A stretch of DNA of 64,000 nt from Thraustochytrium sp. TN22 (taxonomy: Eukaryota > Sar > Bigyra > Thraustochytrida > Thraustochytriidae), in assembly GCA_013306675.1 (NCBI GenBank), contig JABLUY010000018.1, positions 124,001-188,000 on the forward strand. The letters run 5' to 3'. Below the pieces are notes generated by a model. That model did no database searches and was not told where the DNA came from. It saw only the letters and a program-made list of their open reading frames with translations. This document shows positions 33,598-43,601 of the stretch, in pieces (the stretch's first letter is position 1; each line of letters begins with the position of its first letter). The translations under genes and the position numbers were made by a program.

Positions 33598-35118
33598 TCA
33601 CTCCCTGGCACAGAGCAAGACGTATTCCGTGTCAAAGGTGTGAGAGAAGCGGGCACACTCACGGTAAGCAAATTCCTCCCGGACCGCTGCCCAGACAGCA
33701 GGATCGACCGTGTCGGTGGAGTAGACAATGCGCGTTGGCCGCGGTCCGGAGCGCAAACGCTCACGGAGCACGGGCAGCGGGCGCGCAAAGAAGTCGTCCT
33801 CCTCTTCAATGCCTTGCAGGACGTGCATGCTCATGGACGGAACGGAGGCGAGCGCTGGGACGGCCGGAGAGCAGTCGAGAAAGCGCATGCGCCCCACGGG
33901 CGCGCCGTGCACAAAGGACCAGTAGGGCGTGGCGTGGCAGCGCGTGTAAAAGTCGATAAAGTGAGGGCCGCCGCGCAAGCGCGCGAGCTCATCCATGAGC
34001 GGGAGAGGCGCGGCCTGATGGAAGCGTCCAAGAAAAACGACGGCCACGAGGTTGGCGAGCACCGCGAAGCCGACGTATGCGGCTCGGCGGCGGCCGGAGC
34101 CGCCGAGCTGGCGCAGACCCAGGCCGACCAGCACAGAAAGCGGCGCGAAGAGCGGGAGCGCAAAGCGCAGCTCCTTGTGGCCGCTGAGGCTGAGGACGAA
34201 GAGCGTCCAGAGCACGAACTCGAGGAGGAATTGTGCGCGCGAATGCAGGGCGGCGCGGGCGCCGAGCGCCACGGCCGGGAGCCATACCCCCGTAATGGCC
34301 GGCACGCACTCCGTCAGGTACCAATGCCAAGTGTGCACGCCGTACTCGGCGCTGACGTTGTCCAGCACGTTGACGCGGAAGAAGTTGTACGGCACAAAGG
34401 TCCAGGCGCCATAGCCGCTGCGGTCGATGAGCAGCATGACGGCCAGTGCGACAGCGCCCACGGGCGCCACCTCGAGCGCCAGGAAGCGCAGACGCGCCTC
34501 GAGGGAGGTGGCGCCCCACAAAAGATGGCGCAGGCCCGGGTAGACCCAGAGCGCGGCGGCCGTGGGCCGGAGAACGACGGCGAGCGCCGCCCAGGCCAGC
34601 GCCTGTCGCCGCTCGCGCACCGCTACAGCCGAGGGCGCGCTGGGCCCGAGCGGCCACTTGGTCAGCGCCAGCGCTGTCAGCACCGCCTCGGCGCTATTGG
34701 AGTACGTGCGCACGCCGGCGTACGCGTAGAACCAGTTGGAAAGCTGCGCGAGCAGCGCCCAGCGCGCGCCCTCCTCGTCCAGGACGCGCCTTGCGAGCCG
34801 CAGGCACGCCAAGTCACCCACGAATGCAAGCATGCCTCCGAGCACGCGCGGCGCGTATGCCACGGCCCACCTGGAGTCCGCGCCGACCGCCGCCAGCGCC
34901 GCATACACTGCCGCCAGCGCTCCGGGGTGCGCGAACCCTCTTATCCTGACGCCGTCCTGCCATTCCCACGTCAAATGGCACCTGTCCTCGTTCGCCAAGG
35001 CCACGCAATACGCCACCTCCTGCCCCTGCCAGTACTCGTCCGCGTCAAAGTACGTGCGCACCGCGAGCGCGCCGCCGACGCGCGCCGCCGCCGCCGCCGC
35101 CGCCGTCAGGGCCTCCAT
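33598..35118 (-). CDS. PIGB: GPI mannosyltransferase 3 (PIG-B, GT22 family)
   Basis: A 506-residue polytopic ER membrane enzyme adding the third mannose to the GPI anchor from dolichol-phosphate mannose. GT22 marks: the lumenal acidic motif YFDADEYWQ (23-31), TWEW, RTYSNSAE, and GHKELRF (His314, Lys315, Glu316). NFFRVNVLDNVSAEYG and HWYLT between them match PIG-B rather than the ALG9, ALG12 or PIG-Z branches. About ten hydrophobic segments are present. Length is close to the family norm. Single exon; ATG at 35118. Confidence 0.9.
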   Translation of the reverse strand: MEALTAAAAAAARVGGALAVRTYFDADEYWQGQEVAYCVALANEDRCHLTWEWQDGVRIRGFAHPGALAAVYAALAAVGADSRWAVAYAPRVLGGMLAFVGDLACLRLARRVLDEEGARWALLAQLSNWFYAYAGVRTYSNSAEAVLTALALTKWPLGPSAPSAVAVRERRQALAWAALAVVLRPTAAALWVYPGLRHLLWGATSLEARLRFLALEVAPVGAVALAVMLLIDRSGYGAWTFVPYNFFRVNVLDNVSAEYGVHTWHWYLTECVPAITGVWLPAVALGARAALHSRAQFLLEFVLWTLFVLSLSGHKELRFALPLFAPLSVLVGLGLRQLGGSGRRRAAYVGFAVLANLVAVVFLGRFHQAAPLPLMDELARLRGGPHFIDFYTRCHATPYWSFVHGAPVGRMRFLDCSPAVPALASVPSMSMHVLQGIEEEDDFFARPLPVLRERLRSGPRPTRIVYSTDTVDPAVWAAVREEFAYRECARFSHTFDTEYVLLCARE

Positions 35119-35809
35119 CGTGCCCCCAGCAGCAGCAGCAGCAGCAGCACCTGCCGCACCTGCAGCCGCGCCAGCGCTGCGCGCGCCGTCCTCTCGCGCC
35201 GACCGGATTCCGTTCCACCGCCCTCGCGCCTGCCCGGCCGCCCGCGCGCTCTTTGATCCACACGGCGGATTTTTCCCTCCCCGCGCGCGGGCTACATAAG
35301 CGAGCGCAGCACGTGGTGACTATTCTTCCTCAGCGGCAATACCTCGGCACTGAGGTTTCTACCGAGCCAGGTGTATTGCTGATCGAAAACAACGATCAAT
35401 CGCTGTGTGGGCCGCTCCTCTGCTCTGCACGGGCAGCCCCAATCTTTCACGCCCTCTGGGCTTCTTCCCTTTTGCTCCGCGCCGCCGCCGCGGCCGCCCG
35501 CCGCCGCCGCCGCGCCGCGCCCGACGCCGCGGTCCGCCGCCGCGAGCGGCTCGCGCTCGTCCCGCGCGCCCGCGCGCGGTTCGATCGCCGCGCGCGGCGC
35601 GCTTTTTTTCCCGCGGCGCCTGGCAGAGCAGAGCAGGAGGACAAGGGCGAGTGCGGCGGCGCGATCAAAGCCGCCCAGCGCCTCCGCTCCGAGGCGAGGC
35701 AAGGCGAGGCGAGGCAAGGCAAGGCAAGGCAGGCAAGGCGGCTTCGTTCAGGAGGCGCGGGCGCTTTGTTTAGCGGGGCGTGGAGCGGCTCGCGAAGGCG
35801 GCAGGCGAC
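35119..35809. other. divergent spacer between PIG-B and the IMPACT-like gene
   Basis: A 691-bp spacer. The left half has lower GC (about 35290-35430) and the right half has an AGGCA/AGGCG pentanucleotide run (about 35690-35750). It is probably a bidirectional promoter; no gene is recognised. Confidence 0.5.
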
Positions 35810-36460
35810 ATGGCGCTGGCCGCGGCCTTCAGGCTGGAGGTGCGCAAGTCGGTCTTCGTGGCGGAGGCGGCGGCGGCGGCGCACGCAGACGCGGCGAGGG
35901 GGTTCGTGGCGGAGGTCGCCGCGAGAAGGCGCCACGCGAACGCGGGACACCACTGCTGGGGGTTCGTGGCGCCGCTCGGCGCGGAGGAGCGCTGCGATGA
36001 TGACGGGGAGCCGTCTGGCACGGCCGGCAGGCCCATCGTGGCGGCCATTCGCGCGTGCGAGCCTGCAGTGCAGCGCGGCGTCGTGGTGGTCGTGGCGCGC
36101 TGGAAGCGCGGGCCCAACCTGGGCCGCGGCGGCCTGCTGCGAGCCTACCGCGAGGCCGCCGCGGGCTGTCTGGCAGCGGTCGAGTTCGGGCCGCCCGCGG
36201 ACGAGGGCAAGGGCGAGGGCGAGGGTGAGGGCGCGGACGGGAGCGCCGCGCAAATGCGCCGCGCTACCGTGCTCGTCCCGTACGAGCGAGCGCACGAGGT
36301 CTTTGCGGCGCTTCGCGCGCTCGAGGGCGCACAGCTCGCCGGGCAGTCGGAGGATGAGGCCCGTGGCATGGCGCGCCTCGAGATCGATCTCTACGCGCGG
36401 GATACGGACCACCTCGCGCCGCTCCTGGCGAACGTGGCTGGCGCCCGTGTTCTTTTATGA
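35810..36460 (+). CDS. IMPACT / YigZ (UPF0029) family protein
   Basis: A 216-residue protein. The family signature is complete: KSVFVAEA at 13-20, HHCWGFV (47-53), ERCDDDGEPSGTAGRP (60-75) and VVVVARWKRGPNLGRGGLLRAY. The C-terminal ferredoxin-like part is present (ATVLVPYERAHEVF). There is no RWD domain, so it resembles bacterial YigZ and stand-alone eukaryotic forms rather than full IMPACT, which inhibits GCN2 activation. I chose the ATG at 35810; the frame is open 30 nt further only from a GTG. Confidence 0.9.
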   Translation: MALAAAFRLEVRKSVFVAEAAAAAHADAARGFVAEVAARRRHANAGHHCWGFVAPLGAEERCDDDGEPSGTAGRPIVAAIRACEPAVQRGVVVVVARWKRGPNLGRGGLLRAYREAAAGCLAAVEFGPPADEGKGEGEGEGADGSAAQMRRATVLVPYERAHEVFAALRALEGAQLAGQSEDEARGMARLEIDLYARDTDHLAPLLANVAGARVLL

Positions 36461-36534
36461 GCGAGACGGACAAGAAGGCAGGGATCCGGCAGCGCTCAGG
36501 CCGCATGTCTGTCTGTGAATCTCTTCTATATGCA

Positions 36535-36682
36535 TCACTGCTGCTTGCAGTCCTGGCGCGCGCCGTCCGCGCTGGAAGGCGACGCGATGCGGCCGGCGCC
36601 GCTGCTGCCGCGCTTGGCTCTCTCGCTGCCCGCGTGGCGGTCCCCACCGGCGGCGGCCGCGGCGGCCGCGTCGCTGTCATCT

Positions 36683-36723
<41 letters not shown>

Positions 36724-38332
36724 CTCTTCGTCGTCCCCTTCGTCGTCCTCATCCGCAGCCTCGCCCGTGAACCAGCGCAGCGCTTCGGGAACGATCTTGC
36801 TATGTATCTCATAGCCAGCGCGAAAGTCGGCGGCGACGCGGTCGAGCAGGGCGCGGTGGTCCTCGGAGGCGTGCGCGTCGCCCGAAAGCTTCTTGGCGCG
36901 CTCCATCCACGGCGCTTCGAAGAAGGCAAAGAAACTCTCCTGGTCGTCGTCGTCGTCATCGTCAGTGGCGCGGGTGGCCTCGTCCAGGTCGGAGTCCTCG
37001 AGGCCTTCGCGGTCGTCGGTGTCGCTGGCGTCTGCAGAGCGCCGGCGGCCGCGCGGACGGCGCGCGCGTCTCCTGGTGAGGTCCACCTCGTGGCTGCGCC
37101 AGACAACGAGGCAGCCCTCGATGGACTCAAGCACCGGGTGCGCGCCCTCGCAAAAGAGGTTGGGCACGCGATAGGTCTTATGCAGGACGCGGTTCTCGAA
37201 GAAGCGGTTCTCGCGAAAGTGGAACTCGAGGCGAAAGCCGTAGGGCGAGGCGCCCGGGTCGGCGCTCTGCGGCACGTCCACCGTGCGCACGTCCTCGAGC
37301 GCCTCGAGCGCCTCGGCGTCGCGCTCGGTGAAGAGGTCCGCCAGCACGCGGTTGTTGCGCAGCGCCATGAACCAAAAGTCCGGGATGGTCTCCTGCTGGC
37401 TGTCGCGGCCGTTCACCACGGCCGCGCGCCGCCGGAAGATGGCGGCGAAGCGGTCGCGGAAGTCGCGCTCCAGCGCCTTTCGCGCCGCAAAGTACTCATC
37501 CTGCACGATGAGGTAGAGGTCATGCAGTTCAATCAGCTTGTCCAGGTCCATGGACGCGTACGAGGACTCTTCGTCCTCGCCCTCCTCGTCCTCCTCCTCT
37601 CCATTGCTCTCTAGCTTTCCGTCCTCTTCCCCTTGGTTTTCATCGGCTTCTTGATGCTCGTCCTCGTCGCCTTCCGAGGCGGACAAAAGGTCCTCTTGGT
37701 GCGCGCTGCGCCTGCTGCGCGCCGCGCTGGGCGGCGGGCTCCGCGGCGACTGCCGCAGCGCTGACTCAGCGACGTTGGTGTCAGCGGCACCTGCCGCGCG
37801 GTCGCCGCCCTGCGCCTGCGGAGAGGCGTCGCCACCAGCGGCGTGTTCGCCCTCGCCCTCGCCCTCGACTTCGCCCTCGCCCTCGTCCTCATCCTCATCG
37901 CCCTCCGCGAGCTGGTCCTGGCGCCGGTCCTGGTCCTGGTCCAGGTACTGCTGGATCTCGAGCTCGCGCAGGCGCGCCTGCACGGCGGAGAAGATGTTCT
38001 GCTTCGGGGGCGACGACCCGACCAGCTCGCTGGCGCGCTGGCGCGGCTGCTGCGCATCGCCCGGGTCGTCGCTCAGGTAGCACGGCGTGTTGTCCGGCGT
38101 GGCCGGGTCACCTGGCAGTGCGCCCCGTCGCGCGGCCGCCTCGCGCTGCGCCGCGCTCGCGTCCTGGTCGCCGGCGTCCGTCTGCGCGGGCGCGCTCTCG
38201 TCCGTGCTCTCTCCCGCGTTGCCCGCGTCCTCCTCTGCGGACCTGGCCAGCAGCTCCTGGCCCTTGGCGTGCGGCCTGAGCCGCTGCATCAGGCTCACCA
38301 CCTGCAGGTTGCCGCCCGGGTCCGTGCCGCCA

Positions 38333-38364
<32 letters not shown>

Positions 38365-38505
38365 TGCGCCCGCGCCCGCGCCCGCGCTGTCGCTGCTGCC
38401 GGCGCGCAGCAAGGGCGTGCTCGTCCCTGCCGAGCTCGCCCGCGACGCGCGCGAGGGCGGCGGCGCCGGCGGCGCCGCGCCGCCCGCCGCCTCCTCGCCC
38501 TCCAT
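36535..38505 (-). CDS. nucleosome assembly protein (NAP) family
   Basis: A histone chaperone-type protein of 656 residues. The NAP core includes the long dimer helix (ALERDFRDRFAAIFRRRAAV), IPDFWFMALRNN, EDVRTVD, GFRLEFHFRENRFF and VLHKTYRVPN. Both flanks are highly acidic and the C-terminus has a long Asp run coded by a GAC array (about 36680-36735), typical of NAP1/SET. The N-terminal 300 residues are disordered, with a Gly-Ala repeat. Start is uncertain: I use the ATG at 38505, which has good context; an ATG at 38652 is in frame. A possible upstream exon is described in findings. It is 74 bp from the convergent IMPACT-like gene. Confidence 0.85.
38333..38390 (-). repeat. GCGCCC hexanucleotide array in the NAP gene
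   Basis: About nine head-to-tail hexamers code for alternating Gly-Ala in the disordered N-terminal region. Confidence 0.85.
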
Positions 38506-39314
38506 CGCTGCCGCCGCCGCCGCCGCCGTCTCGCCCGTCGCCGCGCCGCGCGCGCCGCTTTCAGGTTCTACTCTGCCGCCCTGCACGCGCAGCGCATCGT
38601 GCCACGTCTTGGCATGCGTGCATGTACCTCGACATTCATCTCCATCATCCATCCCATCGCGGCGCCGGCCTGGGCACCTGCTCCGTCGCGGGGCCACCGC
38701 CCGCGTTGCGAGCTCCGTCGCGCGGTCTCGCGTCGCTCACGCGTCATCGTCTCCAGCTGCTCGCGCCTCTCTAGCTAGAGCTAGTCCCAGCTCGGACTCG
38801 TCAAGTCCGGCATTCTCGCGCGGGGAGGCTGCGACCTGGACGTCAAGAAGCCCACGTACGTCTCGCAGCCTGGCCCACGAAGCGGAGGCGCTGCTGCTCG
38901 CAAGCCAGCGCGCTGCGTCCTCCTCCGCGTGGCCTCGCTGCGCGTCGCGCGTCTCCGTCTTCACCAGTTCCTGGCGGGTCTTGGCGCTGCGCGCCATGGC
39001 GTACATGCTCGCGGTGACCAGACGAGCACGAGCTCGCTCCGGGCGGCGACGCGGGCGGCGTGGAGCGCGGCGAGCACGCCCGCCGTCCGTGGCAAGCGCC
39101 GGCGGCCGCGCCGAGCCGCTGGGGACAAGGAGGCACGAAGTCTCGAGCATTGCAGGCTAGTTTGGCAAGTCAGGAGGGCGCGCCGCGCCGCGGACATGGG
39201 CGGCGACCCGGAGAGCGCACGAACAACGCGAGCTGATGAAGAGGGAGGGCATAACTTAAGCATAACGCCGCGGGCGGCGCGCGCGGCGGCGGCGCGGCGC
39301 GGCGCGGCGGCAGC
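38506..39314. other. divergent spacer between NAP and HVA22/REEP-like genes
   Basis: A spacer of about 800 bp, presumably carrying both promoters. On the minus strand a frame at 38737-39150 may be an upstream exon of the NAP gene (see findings). A short AT island lies at about 39248-39265, just before a GC-rich leader. Confidence 0.45.
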
Positions 39315-40007
39315 ATGGACGCGGTGCTGGTGGTGCAAGTGCGCGCGGCGTGGGCCTCGTTCAAGCTGCTGCGCGGCGCGCGGGACGCGGCGGGCGCCGG
39401 GGACGAGGCCGCGACGGCGACGGCGACGGCGGCCGTCGCGCTGGGCGCCGACGCGCGCCTGGGCGGCGCGGCGGGCCTGCTGGAGCGGCTGCAGCAGGAG
39501 GAGTGGACCGAGGCGCGCGCCAGAGCGCTGGCGGCGCGAGCGGCACGCCGCGAGACGCTCAAGCTGTGGTGCGTGGTGGCGGCGCTGCGGCTGTACGAGG
39601 CCACGGCCGAGCCCGTGGTGCGGTGGCTGCCCGGGTACGGGCTGGTGAAGCTGCTCACATGCGGCTACCTGGCGTGGATGCCGTCCTCGGCGCTCACGCG
39701 CATCGCCTTCGAGGACGGTCTCGTGCCGATCTTCGAGACCATTGACCGCAGCTGGCAGCGCACGCGCGCCGCCTGGCTGCAGCACGCGCTCGACGCGCTC
39801 TCCAAAGTGCAGGAGGACTCCTGGGCCGCCAGCCTCGCGCACATGAGCGATGCCGACCTCGCGTGGTGGCGCCAGACCCTCAGCGACGAGCTGGCTCGCA
39901 CCAAGCGCCCGACGCAGGCTCCAAGTCTTCCCGGCTACGGCTCGAGAACGAGGACACTGACGAGGTCGATGCCCGCTCGCTCGCAACACCCTCCTCAGTG
40001 GACATGA
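39315..40007 (+). CDS. HVA22 / TB2-DP1 (REEP) family membrane protein
   Basis: A 230-residue protein with the TB2/DP1/HVA22 core at about 80-140: LKLWCVVAALRLYEATAEP, WLPGYGLVKLL, YLAWMPSS and FEDGLVPIFE. These short membrane hairpins shape the tubular ER and bind ER or vesicle membranes in plants, fungi and animals. An amphipathic helical part follows (WLQHALDALSKVQ). The last 25 or so residues are Arg/Ser/Pro-rich and lie opposite the 3' end of the minus-strand gene; a second + strand frame there (39863-40351) reads as more protein-like, so an unseen intron or different C-terminus is possible. Confidence 0.8.
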   Translation: MDAVLVVQVRAAWASFKLLRGARDAAGAGDEAATATATAAVALGADARLGGAAGLLERLQQEEWTEARARALAARAARRETLKLWCVVAALRLYEATAEPVVRWLPGYGLVKLLTCGYLAWMPSSALTRIAFEDGLVPIFETIDRSWQRTRAAWLQHALDALSKVQEDSWAASLAHMSDADLAWWRQTLSDELARTKRPTQAPSLPGYGSRTRTLTRSMPARSQHPPQWT

Positions 40008-40287
40008 ACAGCAGCGCCGCCGACGCTGCCGAGCTGAACGTGCTCACGCTCGGGCTCTCGCGCGGGCTCGACGCCGGGCTCCCCGCCTGCCACCACGCTG
40101 CGCCCCAGCCCAGCCGGCCGCTCCCCATCAGCCCCGCCTCACTCGACGCTGCGGAGCTGAAGGTGCTCACCGAACTGGACTTGCCCTCCGAGCTAAACGT
40201 GCTCGCCGAGCTCAAGGCACTCGCCGAGCTGAACGTGCTCATGCTCGAAGATCCAGCGAGGCTGAAGCTGCTTACCGAAGAGGACAT

Positions 40288-40320
<33 letters not shown>

Positions 40321-43086
40321 CATGAGGCTCGGCATTCGTGGCGAGTCCTGAGCAAAGGTCCCTGGCGCTGGCCGTGTCTCGGATTCGCTCGATGGCTCGC
40401 TCACTCGGTCCGCCGCCTCAGCTGCCTCCTCCTGCTCCTTTCGCTCCGTGCCGGCTGCCGTGTAGCCATAATGTACAACCTCATCTTGCCGATCGCTCCT
40501 GTGAGAAGTTGGCACCTGGACCTCAGACTCGGCATGTGTTGGCCGCGGGGTGAGCGAGTCAGACTCAAGGTCCCTGTGCGCCGTTGGGGATCCCAGACTG
40601 CTTCGTGCAGATTCTTGCTGCTTGCGCGTGCGCGCAGACTCTTGCGGCTCATCATCGGTGTTGTTCAAACCGTATGGAAGCTGCTCATCTTGGAGATGCA
40701 CATCCTGCCGCGTCAGCAATGTCAAGTCCTGGGTCGCGAAAATCGCATCTTGAAGCACCAGCTCGTCGGCGGCTGGCGAGCACAATGCGTCGGCTGCTGG
40801 CGATGCTTTCGGCTCGTGCAATGCGTCAGCTGCTGGCGACGCTCTCTGATCATGCAATACTTCGGCTGACGACGCTCTCGGCTTGTGCACTGCATCGGCT
40901 GGCGACGCTTTCTGCTCACGCAATGCATCGACAGGCGACGCTCTCGGCTCGTGCAATGCTTCGGCTGGCGACGCTCTCGGCTCGTGCAATGCATCGGCTG
41001 GCGACGCTCTCTGCTCACGCAATGCTTCTTGCACCATCGAGGTCTCCGGCGCCGTCTTTTGGGGGACGGGCCGCCGGGGCTTTGACGTTGACCGCGGAGC
41101 CGGCTCTGGATGCACAAAGATGGAGGCAGACATATCACCTTCGGAGTCGCCAAGAATCGCGGCTGTGACATCCTCTGATCCGTGCGCAGCGGGCTTGGCG
41201 TCCGTCTTCTTTTTTTCCTGGGACCCAGCCACGCCATGCTTCTTCTTCTTGCCCATGGGGGCATCGCGGACCTGTCGGTCCGCGGTCTGCGGCTCGTCGT
41301 GCTTGACGGCGGCACGAAATCGTGGCAGCTTGCGATTGGGCTGCGCTGCAATCTGTGACCTGCTCGGCTCGCGGTCGGGCTGCTTGGTTCGAACGGCAGT
41401 CTGCGGCTTCTCAGTCTCGCGCTCGAGCTTCTCGGCCCGGGCGGCAGTCTGTGGTCGTTTGGGCTCGGGCTCGGGCTGCTTGGTCCTCGCAGGAGCCGTG
41501 CGCGGACGACGCGGCGCGGCCAAGCGCTCCGCGAGCTTTTGTTGGTCCGCAGCGCGAGCGCGTCGGCGCTGGGACCGACCGCCTCGGATGTCTGCCGTTG
41601 CTGAGGAGGCCGAGTCCGCGTCGTTCTGGTCCTGGTCCACGTAGGTCTTGTACGCGTTGGACTTGTTCACAAGGTGGTGGTGATGGCGACGCGGCTGTGG
41701 CGTGATCGGCCTCTCGTGGGGCACAGAGCAGAGCGCCGCCATGAGTGGGGCCTCGACAAGCTCGTCGTGAACGACCGGCGACGGCGTGCGCGGTCGCAAA
41801 GCTGCGGTCTCGACGTCCCCGCAGCGGAGCATGGCCTGGCGCAGCGCACGCACCTGACGGACCGCGGAGCTCTGGACTGCGACAGCGGCGGCGGTGCGCG
41901 CGTCGACCTGGGTGTCGTCGTCGTCGCTGACCCCGCCGGCCTCTTGGATCGTGCGGCGGCGAAGGGTGCGCGCGACGGGCGACCGCGCGTGCACGGTGCG
42001 CCACGCCTGGAAGAGGTCCTGTCCCCAGAGGGTCTTGTCCTCCTCGAGGCGCCAGTAATAGGGCTCGATGGCAAGCACGTCGAAGTCGATTTGCCGCTGC
42101 GAGGAGGTCGGGGCTGCGGCGCTGTCCTCCCCGAGGCGCTCACGCTCCGTACGGCAGACGCCGTACTCGAGGTGCCAGGATAGGCTGCGGTCGAAGACGC
42201 CGTTGGCCTTGATGAGGAGGTCGCGCGCGGCCGCGTGCATGGCAAGGAAGTCTGCCTCGATGGCCGCGTCGTAATAGGCGAGCGAGAGCACGACGCGCAG
42301 GTTCCGCAGCTTCATGCGCGCGGCGCGCGTGGGGCGCGCGGCGCGCGCGTCCTCGCACTCGCGCGCCGCGCGCCGGGCGAGGCTGATGGCGAGCGCGGCC
42401 TGCTTGTGGGCGGCCTCGTGGCGGTTGAGCTCCGAGAGCGCGGCACAGAGCAGCAGGTGCGTGAGCGGGAGGTGCTCGGAGTCGCGCGGCACGAGGCGCG
42501 CGAGCTTGGCGGCGCCCCTGAGCGTCGCAACGGCGGCCTCGCAGTCGCCCTGCGCGCGGAGCATGCACGCCTCATTGTTCACGGTGAGCACGCGCAGATC
42601 CGCGCAGGCCGCGCCCCACTCCGGCTTTGTCAGCTTCCTCGCCTCTCTCAGGAGCGCCTCGCACTCCTGCTCGCGTCCATGCGCCAGGCAGAACACCGCC
42701 AGCGCGTTCATATGCACCACATAGCTCGCGCAGATGCTGTCAAACCTCCTCGCCTGCTCCCTCCTTTCCTTCCCTGCGGCCCCTGCCCCTTGCGCTCCCC
42801 TCGCCGCCTCCGCTGCGCTCCTCATCATCCTCTGCGCGTCCCTGATGACGAGCGCCATCCTGCGCAGCACCTCCACCCTCGCCTCGTACACGCCCCCAAA
42901 CGCTCCCTCTCGCGCCATCATCATCCCTGCGCCCTCCGCCTCCTCCTCGCTCTCTCCCTCCGGGTCCTGGCCCTCCTCCAGCTCCTCCTCCTCCTCCTCC
43001 TCCTCGCAGTGCCCGCGCGGCACGCGCCCGCCCTCCTCGTACTCGCCTAGCCTCTCAGCTGCGCTGATGATCATCATGATCATCAT
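39880..43086 (-). CDS. TPR-like helical protein with a long low-complexity tail
   Basis: A single-exon frame of 1068 residues. The N-terminus has a Glu run, then residues about 65-340 are helical pairs resembling TPRs (HMNALAVFCLAHGREQECEALLREA, shown here only in part: MNALAVFCLAHG; NNEACMLRAQGDCEAAVATL; LLLCAALSELNRHEAAHKQA). A conserved-looking segment follows (DFDVLAIEPYYWRLEEDKTL). The second half is disordered: Lys/Pro/Arg-rich, an 11-12-residue repeat (ALHEPRASPAE), and a Ser-rich end with repeated SVSTFSSAAS units. No enzyme domain is visible and I do not recognise a named family. Its 3' end overlaps the HVA22-like gene by 128 bp. The start could instead be one of the later Met codons near residue 55. 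Confidence 0.7.
40770..41035 (-). repeat. 33-36-bp coding tandem repeat
   Basis: About eight diverged units code for 11-12 residues each, consensus ALHEPRASPAD, inside the low-complexity half of the TPR-like protein. Confidence 0.85.
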
Positions 43087-43601
43087 GGCATCATCCCGGT
43101 GTCCGTTGTGGGCCGTATTATCCTGCGTCGGCCGGCATATCCTGCGAGTTCCGTAATAACACCCGCGGCCGCGCGGGCTCCAGGATATCCTGCGCCAGCC
43201 GCGGCCCGAGTCGCCGACTCGGCGCCTGCCGAGCTCGGGCTGGCCGCCGCCGCGCGCGGCGCGCAGAGCCGAGGCGCGGGCGCGGGCCGGCGGCGGCGGC
43301 GCGGCGCGGCGCGGCGCGGCGCGGGCGGCGCTGCGCTGCGCGGCGCGGCGCGGCGCGGCGCGGAGCCGCGCGCGGCGCCTCGCGGCATCGCGGAGCCGGC
43401 GGGCCGTCCATTTGAGGCGCGCGAGGCGGCGAGGCGCACGAGAGTCCGCGCGGGCGCGCGCGCGCGCGCGAGGGCGGGCGCGCGCGGCGGCGAGGCGGCG
43501 AGGAGAGGCCGCGGCGAGAGGCAGGCCCGGCCGACGCGAGGCGCGAGGCGAGCGCGCGCGGCGGAACGGAGGGAAGGGCAGCCCGGCGCGCGGCGCGAGG
43601 C
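43087..43601. promoter_or_regulatory. bidirectional promoter with three TATCCTGCG motifs
   Basis: Spacer between divergent genes. The 9-mer TATCCTGCG occurs three times in the same orientation at 43119-43127, 43138-43146 and 43186-43194, the last within GGATATCC. Such clustering in a short divergent promoter suggests a transcription-factor site. The rest is GCGCGG-rich leader sequence with no recognisable gene. Confidence 0.5.

Noticed and set aside
33526-35256. 576-residue + strand frame opposite PIG-B
   Set aside because: PIG-B motifs and membrane spans are on the minus strand; the + frame has charged low-complexity sequence only.
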